Shown in pieces: positions 52,714-61,101 of a stretch of DNA of 64,000 nt. The stretch is taken from contig NZ_CP158016.1 of NCBI RefSeq assembly GCF_046254905.1, forward strand, positions 1,302,001-1,366,000, written 5' to 3'. Within the stretch, counting starts at the first letter, position 1; every line of letters starts with the position of its first letter. The DNA comes from Pseudaeromonas aegiceratis. Lineage in GTDB: Bacteria; Pseudomonadota; Gammaproteobacteria; Enterobacterales; Aeromonadaceae. Both the position numbers and the translations under genes were made by a program. The notes beneath the pieces were generated by a model that saw only the letters and a program-made list of their open reading frames with translations, ran no database searches and was not told the DNA's origin.

Positions 52714-54093
52714 TCACAGGCCCATGGCGCTCTTGACCTTGCCGAACACCTGGGTGTTGTCCAGGGTGCCCTTGAAGGTCTCTGCACCGGCGCCGTCAGC
52801 AAACAGCATCACATCGCCGCCGCCGTGGGTTTCGGAGGAAAGCTTGACGCCGCTTTCCTGCAGGTAGTCATCGGCCATCACCTGCTCTGAGGTCAGGTCT
52901 TCGCGGACTTCCTTGCGGTTGGGGCCGTTGCCGAAGGCCAGGGTGGTGATGGCGTTGCCGTCCAGATCCCGCTTCACAGTGAGATCGCTGCCTTCCTTCA
53001 CCAGATCCAGGATGGGGTTGCCCAGGGCGGAGTAGCCGTTGATGGTCATGGTGTGGTCGTGATCCGCGGTCACCACGATCAGGGTGTTCTCCCGATCCAC
53101 CTTGTCCAGGGCGGTCTGGATGGCCTCATCGAAGGCAACGGTATCCTGCAGCGCCCGCTTGGCATTGGTGCCGTGCAGGGCGTGGTCGATACGGCCCCCT
53201 TCCACCATCAGGAAGTAGCCCTGCTCGCCGGTGGCCAGCAGGTCGATGGCCTTGGCGGTCATCTCGGCCAGTGACGGCTCTGTGCTGCTGGCGTCGGCCT
53301 GGCGATCCAGGTCGTAGGCCAGGTGGGATGTCTTGGAGAAGAGGCCGATCACCCGGGACTGGCTGGCCGGATCCAGGGCCGAAAGTTCGGACTTGGTGGT
53401 CACGCTGCTCCAGCCCTGGCTCACCAGCTCAGCCGGCAGATCCCGACCGTCGGCGCGGCCCTTGGGGTTGCTGGTGGCGTCATAGGGGGTCCAGTAGTTG
53501 GCGCCGCCACCCATCAGCACATCCACTCCGTCACCCAGGGCGCTGTTGAAGCCGCTGCCGCCGGGGATCGCCTGGGCGGCGATGTCGTAGTAGGCGTTGC
53601 GATGACAGATGTGGGCGAAGGTCGCCGCCGGGGTGGCATGGGTCAGCTCTGTGGTGGTGATGGCGCCTACCTTCTTGCCGGCGGCCTTGGCCAGCTCCAG
53701 CAGGGTGGTGGCGGCCTCGCCGTTGTCAGCGCTGCAACCGGACAGACCGGCATTGCCGTTGGCGTCTTTGATCACCGACTCGGCCACCGTATCGCTGCTC
53801 ATGGAGATGACTTCGTTGTTCATCTTCACCCCTGTCATGTAGGCGGACATGGAGGGCGCAGAGTCGGTGGTCTGGGCATCGTTGGAGAAGGTCTTGATCC
53901 GCGCGGTGCGGGGCAGGGTCTCCATGGTCAGTTGGCCGGCTTCGCCCACCTTGTAGATGCGGCTGGCGGTGACAGTGGTGGGGCCCATGCCATCGCCCAG
54001 AAAGAAGATGACGTTCTTGGCGGTGGTGGCCGAGGCCTGGGTGGCCATCAGAGCGGACAGCAAGGCGCTGGCCAGCAGGGTCTTGTTAAACAT
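52714..54093 (-). CDS. Alkaline phosphatase, periplasmic (PhoA family)
   Basis: 459 residues with a Sec signal peptide (MFNKTLLASALLSALMATQASA). KNVIFFLGDGMGPTTVTASR gives the first metal Asp, and the phosphorylated Ser is in TTDSAPSMSAYMTG (~73-86). LMVEGGRIDHALHGTNAKRAL and VTADHDHTM supply further Zn/Mg ligands, and SSETHGGGDVMLFA the C-terminal His. Hydrolyses phosphomonoesters in the periplasm. Its close paralogue lies just upstream (22 bp) on the same strand. Confidence 0.94.
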   Translation of the reverse strand: MFNKTLLASALLSALMATQASATTAKNVIFFLGDGMGPTTVTASRIYKVGEAGQLTMETLPRTARIKTFSNDAQTTDSAPSMSAYMTGVKMNNEVISMSSDTVAESVIKDANGNAGLSGCSADNGEAATTLLELAKAAGKKVGAITTTELTHATPAATFAHICHRNAYYDIAAQAIPGGSGFNSALGDGVDVLMGGGANYWTPYDATSNPKGRADGRDLPAELVSQGWSSVTTKSELSALDPASQSRVIGLFSKTSHLAYDLDRQADASSTEPSLAEMTAKAIDLLATGEQGYFLMVEGGRIDHALHGTNAKRALQDTVAFDEAIQTALDKVDRENTLIVVTADHDHTMTINGYSALGNPILDLVKEGSDLTVKRDLDGNAITTLAFGNGPNRKEVREDLTSEQVMADDYLQESGVKLSSETHGGGDVMLFADGAGAETFKGTLDNTQVFGKVKSAMGL

Positions 54094-54115
54094 GGGTGTA
54101 GGCTCCTTGAGTCGG

Positions 54116-55531
54116 TTACAGAGCGGCCGCGGCCTTGATCTTGTCGAATACGGCGGTGTTTTCCATCACACCGTGGAAGCTGTCGGCCCCCTGGCCGATG
54201 GCGCCGAGAAACACATCGGTACCGCCGTGGGACTCGCTACCCGGGGTGCCGGTCTTGAACACCACCTCCTGGCGGTAGTCGTCGGCGCTGGTGGTGTCGT
54301 CATCCAGGGCCTCACGGGGGCCGTCGATGCGGTTGGAGCCGTTACCGAAGCCGATGATGGTGTAGGGGGCGCCATCGGCGTCGGTGGCGGGTTCACCGGC
54401 GCTGCTGCCGCCGTAGTTCTTCACCACCCCGAGGACGCCGGCCTGGCTGGCGGTGGTCTTGCCGGTCCGTTGGGCGTAGCCGTTGAGCACCAGCGTGTGG
54501 TCATGGTCGGCGGTGACCACGATCAGGGTCTCGGACAGGTCGGGGTCGATCACCTTCATCTTGTCCAGCGCCGTCTTGATGGCGTTGTCGAAGGCGACGG
54601 TATCCTGCAGGGCCCGCTTGGCGTTGGTGTCGTGCAGGGCGTGGTCGATGCGCCCGCCTTCCACCATCAGGAAGAAGCCCTCTTCCTTGCTGCCCAGCAT
54701 GTCGATGGCCTTGGCGGTCATCTCCGCCAGGGACGGCTCCGTGGGGGCATCCCCGTTGAGGCGGTCCAGGTCATAGGCGAGGTGGCTGCTGTTAAACAGC
54801 CCCAGCAGGCGCTTGCTGGTGTCGGCAGCCACCAGCTCGTTGAGGTTGCTGGCGTACTGGTAGTCCAGGGCCTGCAGCTCACTCACCAGATTGCGCTCGT
54901 CGCTGCGCCCGCCGCCGGCACTCTTGGGCAGGAAGTATTTGCTGCCGCCGCCGAGGATGAGATCCACCCCATCCCCCAGGGCGCTATTGAAGCTGTCGGT
55001 GCCGGGTACCAGTTGGGCGGCGATGTCATATTCCAGATCCCGGTTACAGATGTGGGAATAGGTGGCGGCCGGGGTGGCGTGGGTCACCCGGGTGCTGGTG
55101 ACCACACCTGTGCCCATGCCCTTGGCCTTGGCCAGCTCCAGCAGTGTGGTGACGGCGCTACCGGCGCTGTCGGCACAATCGGCCTCTTGGGTGGCGTTGG
55201 CATCCATGCTGATGACGCCGTTATTGCTCTTGACGCCGGTCATGTAGGCGGCCATGGAGGGGGCGGAGTCGGTGACCTGGGAATCGTGGGAATAGGTCTT
55301 GAGAAACGCCGTCTCCGGTAAGGTATCTATGGTCAGGTTGCCGTCTTCCCCCACGGCATAGATGCGGGCGGCGGTCAGGGTGGTGATCCCCATGCCGTCC
55401 CCCAGGAAGAAGAGCACATGTTTGGCGGTTGGCAGGCCCGGGCTGCTGCTGCGGGCGCTGTCGTCATCACTGTTGCAACCGGCCAGCAAGAGGCCGCCAC
55501 ACAGCAGGGCGAGGGGGGCGAGTCGTTTCAT
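54116..55531 (-). CDS. Alkaline phosphatase, lipoprotein (PhoA family)
   Basis: 471 residues. The N-terminus MKRLAPLALLCGGLLLAGCNSDDD is a lipoprotein signal with lipobox LAGC (Cys ~21), followed by Ser/Asp linker; Asp after Cys+1 (Asn, Ser, Asp) does not give a clear inner-membrane retention signal. Catalytic features match the neighbour: FFLGDGMGITTLTAAR, QVTDSAPSMAAYMTG (nucleophile Ser), MVEGGRIDHALHDTNAKRAL, VTADHDHTLVLNGYA and ESHGGTDVFLGA. It has an extra linker (~355-400). Start at the ATG at 55531, AAGGAG upstream. First gene of the three-gene unit, below a Pho-box candidate. Confidence 0.93.
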   Translation of the reverse strand: MKRLAPLALLCGGLLLAGCNSDDDSARSSSPGLPTAKHVLFFLGDGMGITTLTAARIYAVGEDGNLTIDTLPETAFLKTYSHDSQVTDSAPSMAAYMTGVKSNNGVISMDANATQEADCADSAGSAVTTLLELAKAKGMGTGVVTSTRVTHATPAATYSHICNRDLEYDIAAQLVPGTDSFNSALGDGVDLILGGGSKYFLPKSAGGGRSDERNLVSELQALDYQYASNLNELVAADTSKRLLGLFNSSHLAYDLDRLNGDAPTEPSLAEMTAKAIDMLGSKEEGFFLMVEGGRIDHALHDTNAKRALQDTVAFDNAIKTALDKMKVIDPDLSETLIVVTADHDHTLVLNGYAQRTGKTTASQAGVLGVVKNYGGSSAGEPATDADGAPYTIIGFGNGSNRIDGPREALDDDTTSADDYRQEVVFKTGTPGSESHGGTDVFLGAIGQGADSFHGVMENTAVFDKIKAAAAL

Positions 55532-55591
55532 TTTGCGTAAGCTCCTTTGGGATCTGCTCCTTGAATAAAGCGGCTTGATGCTAGGGGGCCC

Positions 55592-55621
55592 GTGTGACAG
55601 CCAATGTGAAAACATGTGAAC
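55592..55621 (-). promoter_or_regulatory. Pho-box candidate
   Basis: On the minus strand three TCACA-type repeats (TTCACAT, TTCACAT, TGTCACA) spaced about one helical turn apart, resembling PhoB boxes (CTGTCAT, 11-bp period). Located 60-90 bp before the lipoprotein phosphatase. Confidence 0.55.
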
Positions 55622-55825
55622 AATCTGCAACATTGCGCGGCGCCGTTATCGTATGGCTCCGATGGTTTTGCCCATGGCCCAATTAACCGCCACTTGTTCA
55701 CAAAACTTGGAGATATCAGCAATTTTCGGGGAAAAGAGTGGTATCTTGTCGGCTTATTGCTAAAAAAGTGTTCATGGTAAGGAAAATAAAACACTCCATT
55801 TGTGCCATTTAATAGGAGAAAGAGC

Positions 55826-57055
55826 ATGTTGAACTTTGAATTTCAGAACCCGACCAAAATCCTATTTGGCGAGGGCCAAATCGCGGCGATTGGGCGAGAA
55901 ATTCCAGAGAATGCCCGTATTCTCATTACTTATGGCGGCGGCAGCGTGCTGCGCAACGGTGTGCTGGATGAGGTGAAGAGCGCCTTGTCCGGGCGTCAAC
56001 TCTTTGAATTTGGGGGCATAGAGCCCAATCCCACCTATGAGACCCTGATGAAGGGACTCGAGATCATCAAGGCCGAGAGCATCAATTTCCTGTTGGCGGT
56101 GGGCGGCGGCTCCGTCATCGACGGCACCAAGTTCCTGGCGGCGGCAGCCTGCTGGGAGCTGGGCGATCCCTGGGATATTCTGCTGCACGCCGGCAAGGGC
56201 ATCCATCGGGCCCTGCCCTTGGGCACAGTGCTGACCCTGCCGGCCACCGGCTCCGAGATGAACTGCGGCGCCGTCATCAGCCGCGCCAATCGCCAGATCA
56301 ATCTGCCGGCGGGTGGCGGCTCCGTGAATGCCGGTGTGCAATCTGTGATCACCCAGAGCTACAACGAGAAGCTGTTTTTCACCAATCCCCTGGTCTATCC
56401 GCGCTTCTCCGTGCTGGATCCCAGCAAGTGCTACACATTGCCGGCTCGTCAGGTGGGCAATGGCATCATTGACAGCTTCGTGCACGTCACCGAGCAGTAT
56501 CTGACCTATGTCACCGGGGCCAAGGTGCAGGATCGGCTGGCCGAAGGCCTGTTGTTGACCCTGATCGAGGAGGGGCCCCGGGCCCTGTTGGAGCCGGAGA
56601 ATTACGAGGTGCGGGCCAACCTGATGTGGACGGCGACCCTGGCCCTCAATGGCCTGATCGGTGCCGGTGTTCCCCAGGACTGGACCACCCACATGATTGG
56701 CCATGAACTCACGGCACTGTATGGCATGGACCATGCCCAGACCCTGGCGGTGGTGCTGCCGGCCCTGCTGACCCTGCAGCTGGATGAGAAGCTGGACAAG
56801 CTGGTGCAGTACGGCGAGCGGATCTGGGGCATCCGGGAGGGTAGTGACAAGGCCCGTGCCGAGGAAGCCATCGCCCGCACCCGTGCGTTTTTCGAGTCGG
56901 TCGGGGTGGGCACCCGCCTGTCCGACTATGGCGTCAAGGAAGAGAACCTGGGGGAGGTGCTGGAGCGCCTCAGCCAGCACGGCTTCGTGATCCTGGGTGA
57001 GCATCAGTCCGTCACCCTGGAGCGGGTGCGGCAGATCCTGCTGGCCGCGCTTTAA
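55826..57055 (+). CDS. Iron-containing alcohol dehydrogenase (YqhD-like)
   Basis: 409-residue group III alcohol dehydrogenase closely resembling E. coli YqhD, an NADPH-dependent aldehyde reductase. GGGSV motifs (TYGGGSVLRNGVLD, LAVGGGSVIDGTKF, ~97-110) bind the cofactor; metal ligands are in NGIIDSFVHVTEQY (Asp/His ~195-208), MIGHELTALYGMDHAQT (~290-306). ATG at 55826 with GGAG upstream; an earlier in-frame ATG at 55802 lacks support. YqhD is linked to detoxification of short and lipid-derived aldehydes. Confidence 0.92.
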   Translation: MLNFEFQNPTKILFGEGQIAAIGREIPENARILITYGGGSVLRNGVLDEVKSALSGRQLFEFGGIEPNPTYETLMKGLEIIKAESINFLLAVGGGSVIDGTKFLAAAACWELGDPWDILLHAGKGIHRALPLGTVLTLPATGSEMNCGAVISRANRQINLPAGGGSVNAGVQSVITQSYNEKLFFTNPLVYPRFSVLDPSKCYTLPARQVGNGIIDSFVHVTEQYLTYVTGAKVQDRLAEGLLLTLIEEGPRALLEPENYEVRANLMWTATLALNGLIGAGVPQDWTTHMIGHELTALYGMDHAQTLAVVLPALLTLQLDEKLDKLVQYGERIWGIREGSDKARAEEAIARTRAFFESVGVGTRLSDYGVKEENLGEVLERLSQHGFVILGEHQSVTLERVRQILLAAL

Positions 57056-57111
57056 CGTCGAAGCCGCTTAACTACACTCAAGGGAGCCTCATCGGCTCCC
57101 GCTTGTTCACC

Positions 57112-57139
57112 AAGGAGCCAATATGGCTCCTTTATTTTT
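57112..57139 (+). terminator. Terminator after the alcohol dehydrogenase
   Basis: AAGGAGCC (57112-57119) / GGCTCCTT (57125-57132) followed by TATTTTT. A second hairpin GGGAGCC/GGCTCCC lies just before at 57082-57100. Confidence 0.75.
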
Positions 57140-57161
57140 GGCTGACAGCAGGAGAGTGAGC

Positions 57162-57323
57162 ATGCGATGGCAATGTGAGGTGTGCGGTTTTATCTACGAC
57201 GAAGCCCATGGTCTGCCGGAGGACGGCATTCCCCCGGATACGCCTCTGGAGAGCCTGCCGGAGGATTGGGAATGCCCCGAGTGTGGCGCGGCGGTGGAGG
57301 TGTTTATTCCGCTCGAGGAGTAG
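57162..57323 (+). CDS. Rubredoxin
   Basis: 53-residue rubredoxin with the two Fe-binding knuckles CEVCGFIYDEAHG (Cys ~5,8) and CPECGAAVEVF (Cys ~38,41) and the conserved DWECP. Single Fe(SCys)4 electron carrier. ATG at 57162 with GGAG upstream. Downstream of a YqhD-type dehydrogenase and overlapping the convergent MarR gene by 20 bp. Partner unknown; rubredoxin-linked oxygen or peroxide reduction is possible. Confidence 0.88.
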   Translation: MRWQCEVCGFIYDEAHGLPEDGIPPDTPLESLPEDWECPECGAAVEVFIPLEE

Positions 57324-57777
57324 AGGCTCGGCGGGCGGCCGGCAGTTGCCAGTCGGCGATGGTGCCCATGATCTCCCGCCAGGCGGTCTCGCTTGGGGTG
57401 CCATGATGGGCAAACACCTTGGCCATCAGCTCCCGTTGGCTGCCGGACAGGCGTTGTTCCAGCTGATGGCCCGACTCGGTCAATTGCAGCCGCTTGATGC
57501 GCCTGTCCTGGGGGTCCTGGTTGGCCTGGATCAGGTTCAGCTCCAGCAGGCGACGCAGGGGGGCATTCAGGGCCTGTTTGCTCACCGAGAGGATGCCCAG
57601 CAGATCATTGATGCTGAGATCCGGATAGCGGCCGACAAAATAGAGGATCCGATGATGGACCCGCTGTAGTCCCTGTTCCGCCAGCACGGCATCCGGCCCC
57701 AGGGTGAAGGCGCGAAAGGCGAAGTGAAACAGCTCCAGGGCCTGATTGAGAGAGGCCTGCTCCTGTGGGTCAATCAT
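57304..57777 (-). CDS. MarR-family transcriptional regulator
   Basis: 157 residues with the MarR winged helix: LQRVHHRILYFVGRYPDLSINDLLGILSVSKQALNAPLRRLLELNLI (~37-83) followed by the wing DPQDRRIKRLQLTESG (~88-103). Dimerisation helices at both ends. Divergent from the aminotransferase gene 112 bp away; a 15-bp palindrome lies between them, so it probably controls itself and/or the aminotransferase. Effector unknown. Confidence 0.9.
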   Translation of the reverse strand: MIDPQEQASLNQALELFHFAFRAFTLGPDAVLAEQGLQRVHHRILYFVGRYPDLSINDLLGILSVSKQALNAPLRRLLELNLIQANQDPQDRRIKRLQLTESGHQLEQRLSGSQRELMAKVFAHHGTPSETAWREIMGTIADWQLPAARRASTPRAE

Positions 57778-57808
57778 ATTGACTTAATCCTTGCTGCTGG
57801 CAATATAC

Positions 57809-57823
57809 GTCAACCGAGTTGAC
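57809..57823. promoter_or_regulatory. MarR-type operator candidate
   Basis: GTCAAC-CGA-GTTGAC perfect inverted repeat in the MarR/aminotransferase divergent region. Confidence 0.6.
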
Positions 57824-57889
57824 CTATTTACCGGCTTAGCCCGGCAAATGCAACCCGCCTATAGGGACCTTTTTGCCACGGAGCCATCT

Positions 57890-59059
57890 ATGTTTGCCCA
57901 GCGGATCAGCACGCTTTCTTCTTCCATCATTCGGGAAATACTGGCAGCGGCCCAGCAGCCCGGCGTCATCTCCTTCGCCGGTGGCCTGCCGGCTGCCGAC
58001 AGTTTCCCCGAGCCGAACTGGTCGGCCCTGCCGCCGCAGATCAAGCAGTATGGCATGAGTGAAGGGGAGCCCGAGCTGCGGGAGGCCATTGCCGCCGCGG
58101 CACGGGAGAAGGGGCTGCAGTGTGAGGCGAGCCAGGTGCTGGTGATCTCCGGCTCCCAGCAGGGGCTGGATCTGGTGGCCAAGCTGTTCCTGGATCCCGA
58201 TAGTCCCGTGCTGGTGGAGTCTCCCACTTATCTGGCGGCGCTGCAGTGCTTCCGCCTGTTCCAGGCCCGCTGTGTCGGTGTGCCCATGGGGGAGACAGGG
58301 CCGGATCTGGCGCAGATGGACGCGGCGATCCGCACTCAGACGCCCCGGTTCAGCTACCTCATCCCCAGCTTCCAGAATCCGTCTGGCCTGTGCTATTCGG
58401 TGGCGGCACGCCAGGCGGTGGCGGCGCTGCTGGATCGCTATCAGCTGCCCTTGCTGGAAGACGAACCCTATTGTGAGCTGGATTATGATGGGGTGCCCAA
58501 GCCGCCCATCTGCTCCCTGCTGAAGTCGGCCCCCTGGATCTACCAGGGCAGCTTCTCCAAGATCCTGATGCCCGGCATCCGGGTCGGCTACCTCATCGCT
58601 CATCCCAGCCTGATGCCGCATCTGGTGCGCCTCAAGCAGGCCGCCGATCTGCACACCAACCGGCCCGGTCAGTGGCTGGCCCTGGAGTACATGCGTTCGG
58701 CGGACAAGGCGGCCCGCCTGGCCAAGCTGCAAGACTTCTACCGCCTGCGGCGGGATGCCTTTGCCAAGGCGCTGGCGGAGCAGTTCGCCGATCTGGCGGA
58801 TTGGCAGGTACCGTCCGGCGGCTTGTTTGTCTGGCTGAAGCTCAAGCGCCCCATGGACACCCGCCCGCTGCTCAAGCAGGCGCTAGCCAATCAGGTGGCC
58901 TTCATGCCGGGTGAAGCCTTCTTTGCCGATGACGAGCCGCCGGTGGGCTACTTGCGGCTGAACTTCAGCCACACGCCGCCAGAGCTGGTGGAGGAGGGGT
59001 TGCGCCGGCTGCGCCAGGTGTTCGAGGAGGCCTATGCGGCCCAGGCGGTCACGGCCTGA
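57890..59059 (+). CDS. PLP-dependent class I/II aminotransferase
   Basis: 389 residues of the fold-I aminotransferase group close to 2-aminoadipate aminotransferase (LysN) and the catalytic part of MocR proteins. ISFAGGLPAADSFP opens the domain, GSQQGLDLVAK binds PLP phosphate, PSFQNPSGLCYS and LLEDEPYCELDYDG contain Asn/Asp/Tyr, and the Schiff-base Lys is in QGSFSKILMPGIRVGY (~225). No N-terminal helix-turn-helix is attached, so this is an enzyme, not a MocR regulator. ATG at 57890 with GGAG upstream. Substrate unknown. Confidence 0.87.
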   Translation: MFAQRISTLSSSIIREILAAAQQPGVISFAGGLPAADSFPEPNWSALPPQIKQYGMSEGEPELREAIAAAAREKGLQCEASQVLVISGSQQGLDLVAKLFLDPDSPVLVESPTYLAALQCFRLFQARCVGVPMGETGPDLAQMDAAIRTQTPRFSYLIPSFQNPSGLCYSVAARQAVAALLDRYQLPLLEDEPYCELDYDGVPKPPICSLLKSAPWIYQGSFSKILMPGIRVGYLIAHPSLMPHLVRLKQAADLHTNRPGQWLALEYMRSADKAARLAKLQDFYRLRRDAFAKALAEQFADLADWQVPSGGLFVWLKLKRPMDTRPLLKQALANQVAFMPGEAFFADDEPPVGYLRLNFSHTPPELVEEGLRRLRQVFEEAYAAQAVTA

Positions 59060-59089
59060 GCATGGGCTGCGGCCTGTGATGCGAACAAA

Positions 59090-59118
59090 AAACAAGGCGC
59101 CCTCGGGCGCCTTTATGT
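59090..59118. terminator. Bidirectional terminator
   Basis: AAGGCGCC (59095-59102) / GGCGCCTT (59106-59113) with an A-run before and T-rich sequence after; between convergent genes. Confidence 0.85.
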
Positions 59119-59124
59119 TTTGGG

Positions 59125-59319
59125 TCACTCGGCGGGAGGATAACCCAGCTCTTCGAGCTTGCGGGCGACGACGGAGCGCGCCAGCTGGCTGGTCACCTCC
59201 AGCTTATGGGTCGGTAACTCGAAGCGCAGCGTCACTGTGGGATCGGCCTGGGTGAGGGTCTCTGTGATGGTGTTGACGCAGTGTTGGCAGCCCATGTCGG
59301 GCAGGGTGAATTCGTACAT
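59125..59319 (-). CDS. Heavy-metal-associated domain protein (CopZ-like)
   Basis: 64-residue single HMA domain: MYEFTLPDMGCQHCVNTITETL with the CxxC-type metal site (Cys ~11, ~14) and VTLRFELPTHKLEV strand. Likely a cytoplasmic copper chaperone, as CopZ homologues deliver Cu(I) to export ATPases. The motif is MGCQHC; no CopA gene is adjacent. Upstream in-frame extension lies antisense to the next gene and is not coding. It is followed by a terminator. Confidence 0.88.
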   Translation of the reverse strand: MYEFTLPDMGCQHCVNTITETLTQADPTVTLRFELPTHKLEVTSQLARSVVARKLEELGYPPAE

Positions 59320-59390
59320 CTGTTGCTCCTTAAGATGGTGGCACCTGCTTCGAGCATAACAGGCCGGGCGCTGGCTGCCCACGGGACAGG

Positions 59391-60044
59391 TCAGTGCGGA
59401 ATGGAGCCGGGGGCCGGTATCTGTTCGGACTCGATGATCTGTACGCCGGGGGTGTCGGTCTGGATGGCCGCCAGCAGGCTCGCCGCCACGGCGGTGGGGG
59501 GCACGGGGCGATAGCGCGCCGGCAGCAGACCCCGTAGGCGCCGGCTCAGCCAGAGTCCGAGGGTTTCCATGGGCCTGGGCTGGGGGCGGTTCGGCGCATC
59601 CAGCATGGCCGGCCGGATCAGCACCAGCTGTTCGAAGTCCAGTTGATGCACCGCCAGTTCCAGCTCGCCTTTTATCTGGGTGTAGGGAACCCAGGCCTTG
59701 GCGTTGGCGCCCACCGCGGACACCAGGCCGTAGCGCAGTGTGCCTTGCTGCCGGGCGGCATGGGCGCAGGCCAGATTGATGGACAGATCCACGGCGCGAA
59801 AGGCGGCCAAGGAGCCCGCTTGCCGACAGGTTGTGCCCAGGGCACTGAGCAGGGCATCCGCCCGCCACCAGTCTGCCTCCAGAGGCAGCTGGTTAAAATC
59901 GATGACCGGGTTATGCAACTTGTCGTGGGGGGGGAGCGGCTGGCGCGTCGGCGCCGTGATGTGTGTGATGGTCGGCGTCGCGAGGGCCAGCTGCAACAGG
60001 GCCTGGCCCACCTGACCGCTGGCTCCCAACAAAATGATGTTCAT
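59391..60044 (-). CDS. NAD(P)-binding protein, atypical SDR family
   Basis: 217 residues with an N-terminal dinucleotide-binding motif MNIILLGASGQVGQALLQLAL (GxxGxxG, ~7-13), VIDFNQLP, ALGTTCRQAGS and RYGLVSAVGANAKAWVPYTQIKGELE, resembling HTATIP2/YwnB-type NAD(P)H-binding proteins. The SDR Tyr-x3-Lys appears as YTQIK (Tyr ~119). Enzymatic activity unknown. No operon partner is evident. Confidence 0.8.
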   Translation of the reverse strand: MNIILLGASGQVGQALLQLALATPTITHITAPTRQPLPPHDKLHNPVIDFNQLPLEADWWRADALLSALGTTCRQAGSLAAFRAVDLSINLACAHAARQQGTLRYGLVSAVGANAKAWVPYTQIKGELELAVHQLDFEQLVLIRPAMLDAPNRPQPRPMETLGLWLSRRLRGLLPARYRPVPPTAVAASLLAAIQTDTPGVQIIESEQIPAPGSIPH

Positions 60045-60366
60045 AATCAGCGTGTCCGTCCTGCACTAGATTGCCCCAGAGGCGCCCTGCAGCATGGCAT
60101 CCCATGAGACCAGGGCTGACACCCCTTGTCCGACCAGGAAGCACTAACGGCGCGGTTGACTCTCATCTTAGGTGGGGCGTACCGGCTAAGAACTTGATGA
60201 TCTTCTAAAAATGTGAACAGGAAAGCAGTTTTTCATCTTTTTGAAAAATCGATTCTTTTTGCTTATGGATTGCGCGGTTTGCTGCTTTATTGGGCCCAAA
60301 ATTGATGCCGGTTTCGCCTGTCGCGGCTTCATCATAAAAATCACGGAAATCTGGAAAATAAGTCGA

Positions 60367-60394
60367 TTGACATGCCTAGGGCATTGGTTACAAT
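60367..60394 (+). promoter_or_regulatory. Sigma-70 promoter of the cold-shock gene
   Basis: Consensus TTGACA (60367-60372), 16-base spacer, TACAAT (60389-60394). Transcription would begin near 60401, leaving a leader of about 90 nt, as usual for cspA-type genes regulated by mRNA structure. Confidence 0.8.
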
Positions 60395-60493
60395 GCAAAC
60401 AGCTTGTAGCGGTCGTTAGCAAAAGTTTGCAACCACTCAAGTTGGTACTGCCTATCAAGGCATCTAGTTATTTTGATATTTAGGAAATTGATT

Positions 60494-60706
60494 ATGTCTG
60501 ACGTCCGCACTGGCAAGGTTAAGTGGTTCAATGAGACCAAAGGTTTCGGCTTCATCGAGCAAGACCAAGGCCCGGATGTATTCGTACACTTCAGAGCGAT
60601 CAACGCTCCCGGTTTCAAGACTCTGACTGAAGGTCAACGCGTGCAGTTCAGCGTGACCCAAGGCCAAAAGGGTCCGCAAGCTGAGAACGTCACCATCGTT
60701 CAATAA
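60494..60706 (+). CDS. Cold-shock protein (CspA family)
   Basis: 70-residue OB-fold cold-shock domain protein: TGKVKWFNETKGFGFIEQD carries RNP1 (KGFGFI, ~17-22) and DVFVHF carries RNP2 (~28-33). Binds single-stranded RNA/DNA as an RNA chaperone. Strong consensus promoter and long leader upstream, terminator downstream; codon use is of highly expressed type. CspA, CspC and CspE orthology cannot be settled from sequence alone. Confidence 0.95.
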   Translation: MSDVRTGKVKWFNETKGFGFIEQDQGPDVFVHFRAINAPGFKTLTEGQRVQFSVTQGQKGPQAENVTIVQ

Positions 60707-60747
60707 TGGTGATGAGGCGCCCAGAATAGGCGCCGACAGAGTCGAAC

Positions 60748-60777
60748 AAAGCGCCCCAAGGGGCGCTTTTTGTTTTT
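60748..60777 (+). terminator. Terminator of the cold-shock gene
   Basis: AAGCGCCCC (60749-60757) / GGGGCGCTT (60760-60768) followed by TTTGTTTTT. Confidence 0.88.
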
Positions 60778-60804
60778 CTGCCTCGTGATTTCAGGAGCAG
60801 CCAT

Positions 60805-61101
60805 ATGAGAGCAAGATGGGCCTTGTTGGGCGGGCTGGTCGGCCTGCCGGTGCTGGCGGCCAACACGGGCGCGGGTCAGTCCTTGGGGGTGCTGGTGGAG
60901 CCGGGGGCGCTTAACCAGCGGGTCTGCTGGTTTCAGGGGCAGCAATATTCGGTGGGTGCTCGCCTGCAGATGGCGGATCAGTGGTTTATCTGTGCGCCGG
61001 AGCAACCGCAGGAGCTCAATGGCGCCGTGAGCTGGCAGACTGCCGAGGAGATCGCCCTCAAGCGTCAGGGGCAGTCCAAGGTGCAGATCAACCTCAAGTA
61101 A
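60805..61101 (+). CDS. DUF1496-like exported small protein
   Basis: 98 residues with a Sec signal peptide (MRARWALLGGLVGLPVLAAN). The mature part has RVCWFQGQQYSVGARLQMADQWFIC, the Cys-Trp/Tyr-x-GxxYSxGA...C pattern of DUF1496; the two Cys may form a disulphide. AGGAG upstream. Function unknown. Its 3' end overlaps the convergent yfaE stop by a few bases. Confidence 0.72.
   Translation: MRARWALLGGLVGLPVLAANTGAGQSLGVLVEPGALNQRVCWFQGQQYSVGARLQMADQWFICAPEQPQELNGAVSWQTAEEIALKRQGQSKVQINLK

Noticed and set aside
53957..55321. 454-codon frame on the plus strand
   Set aside because: Antisense to the lipoprotein alkaline phosphatase gene.
57890..59059. MocR-type regulator
   Set aside because: The aminotransferase domain matches, but there is no N-terminal GntR helix-turn-helix in or upstream of the frame.
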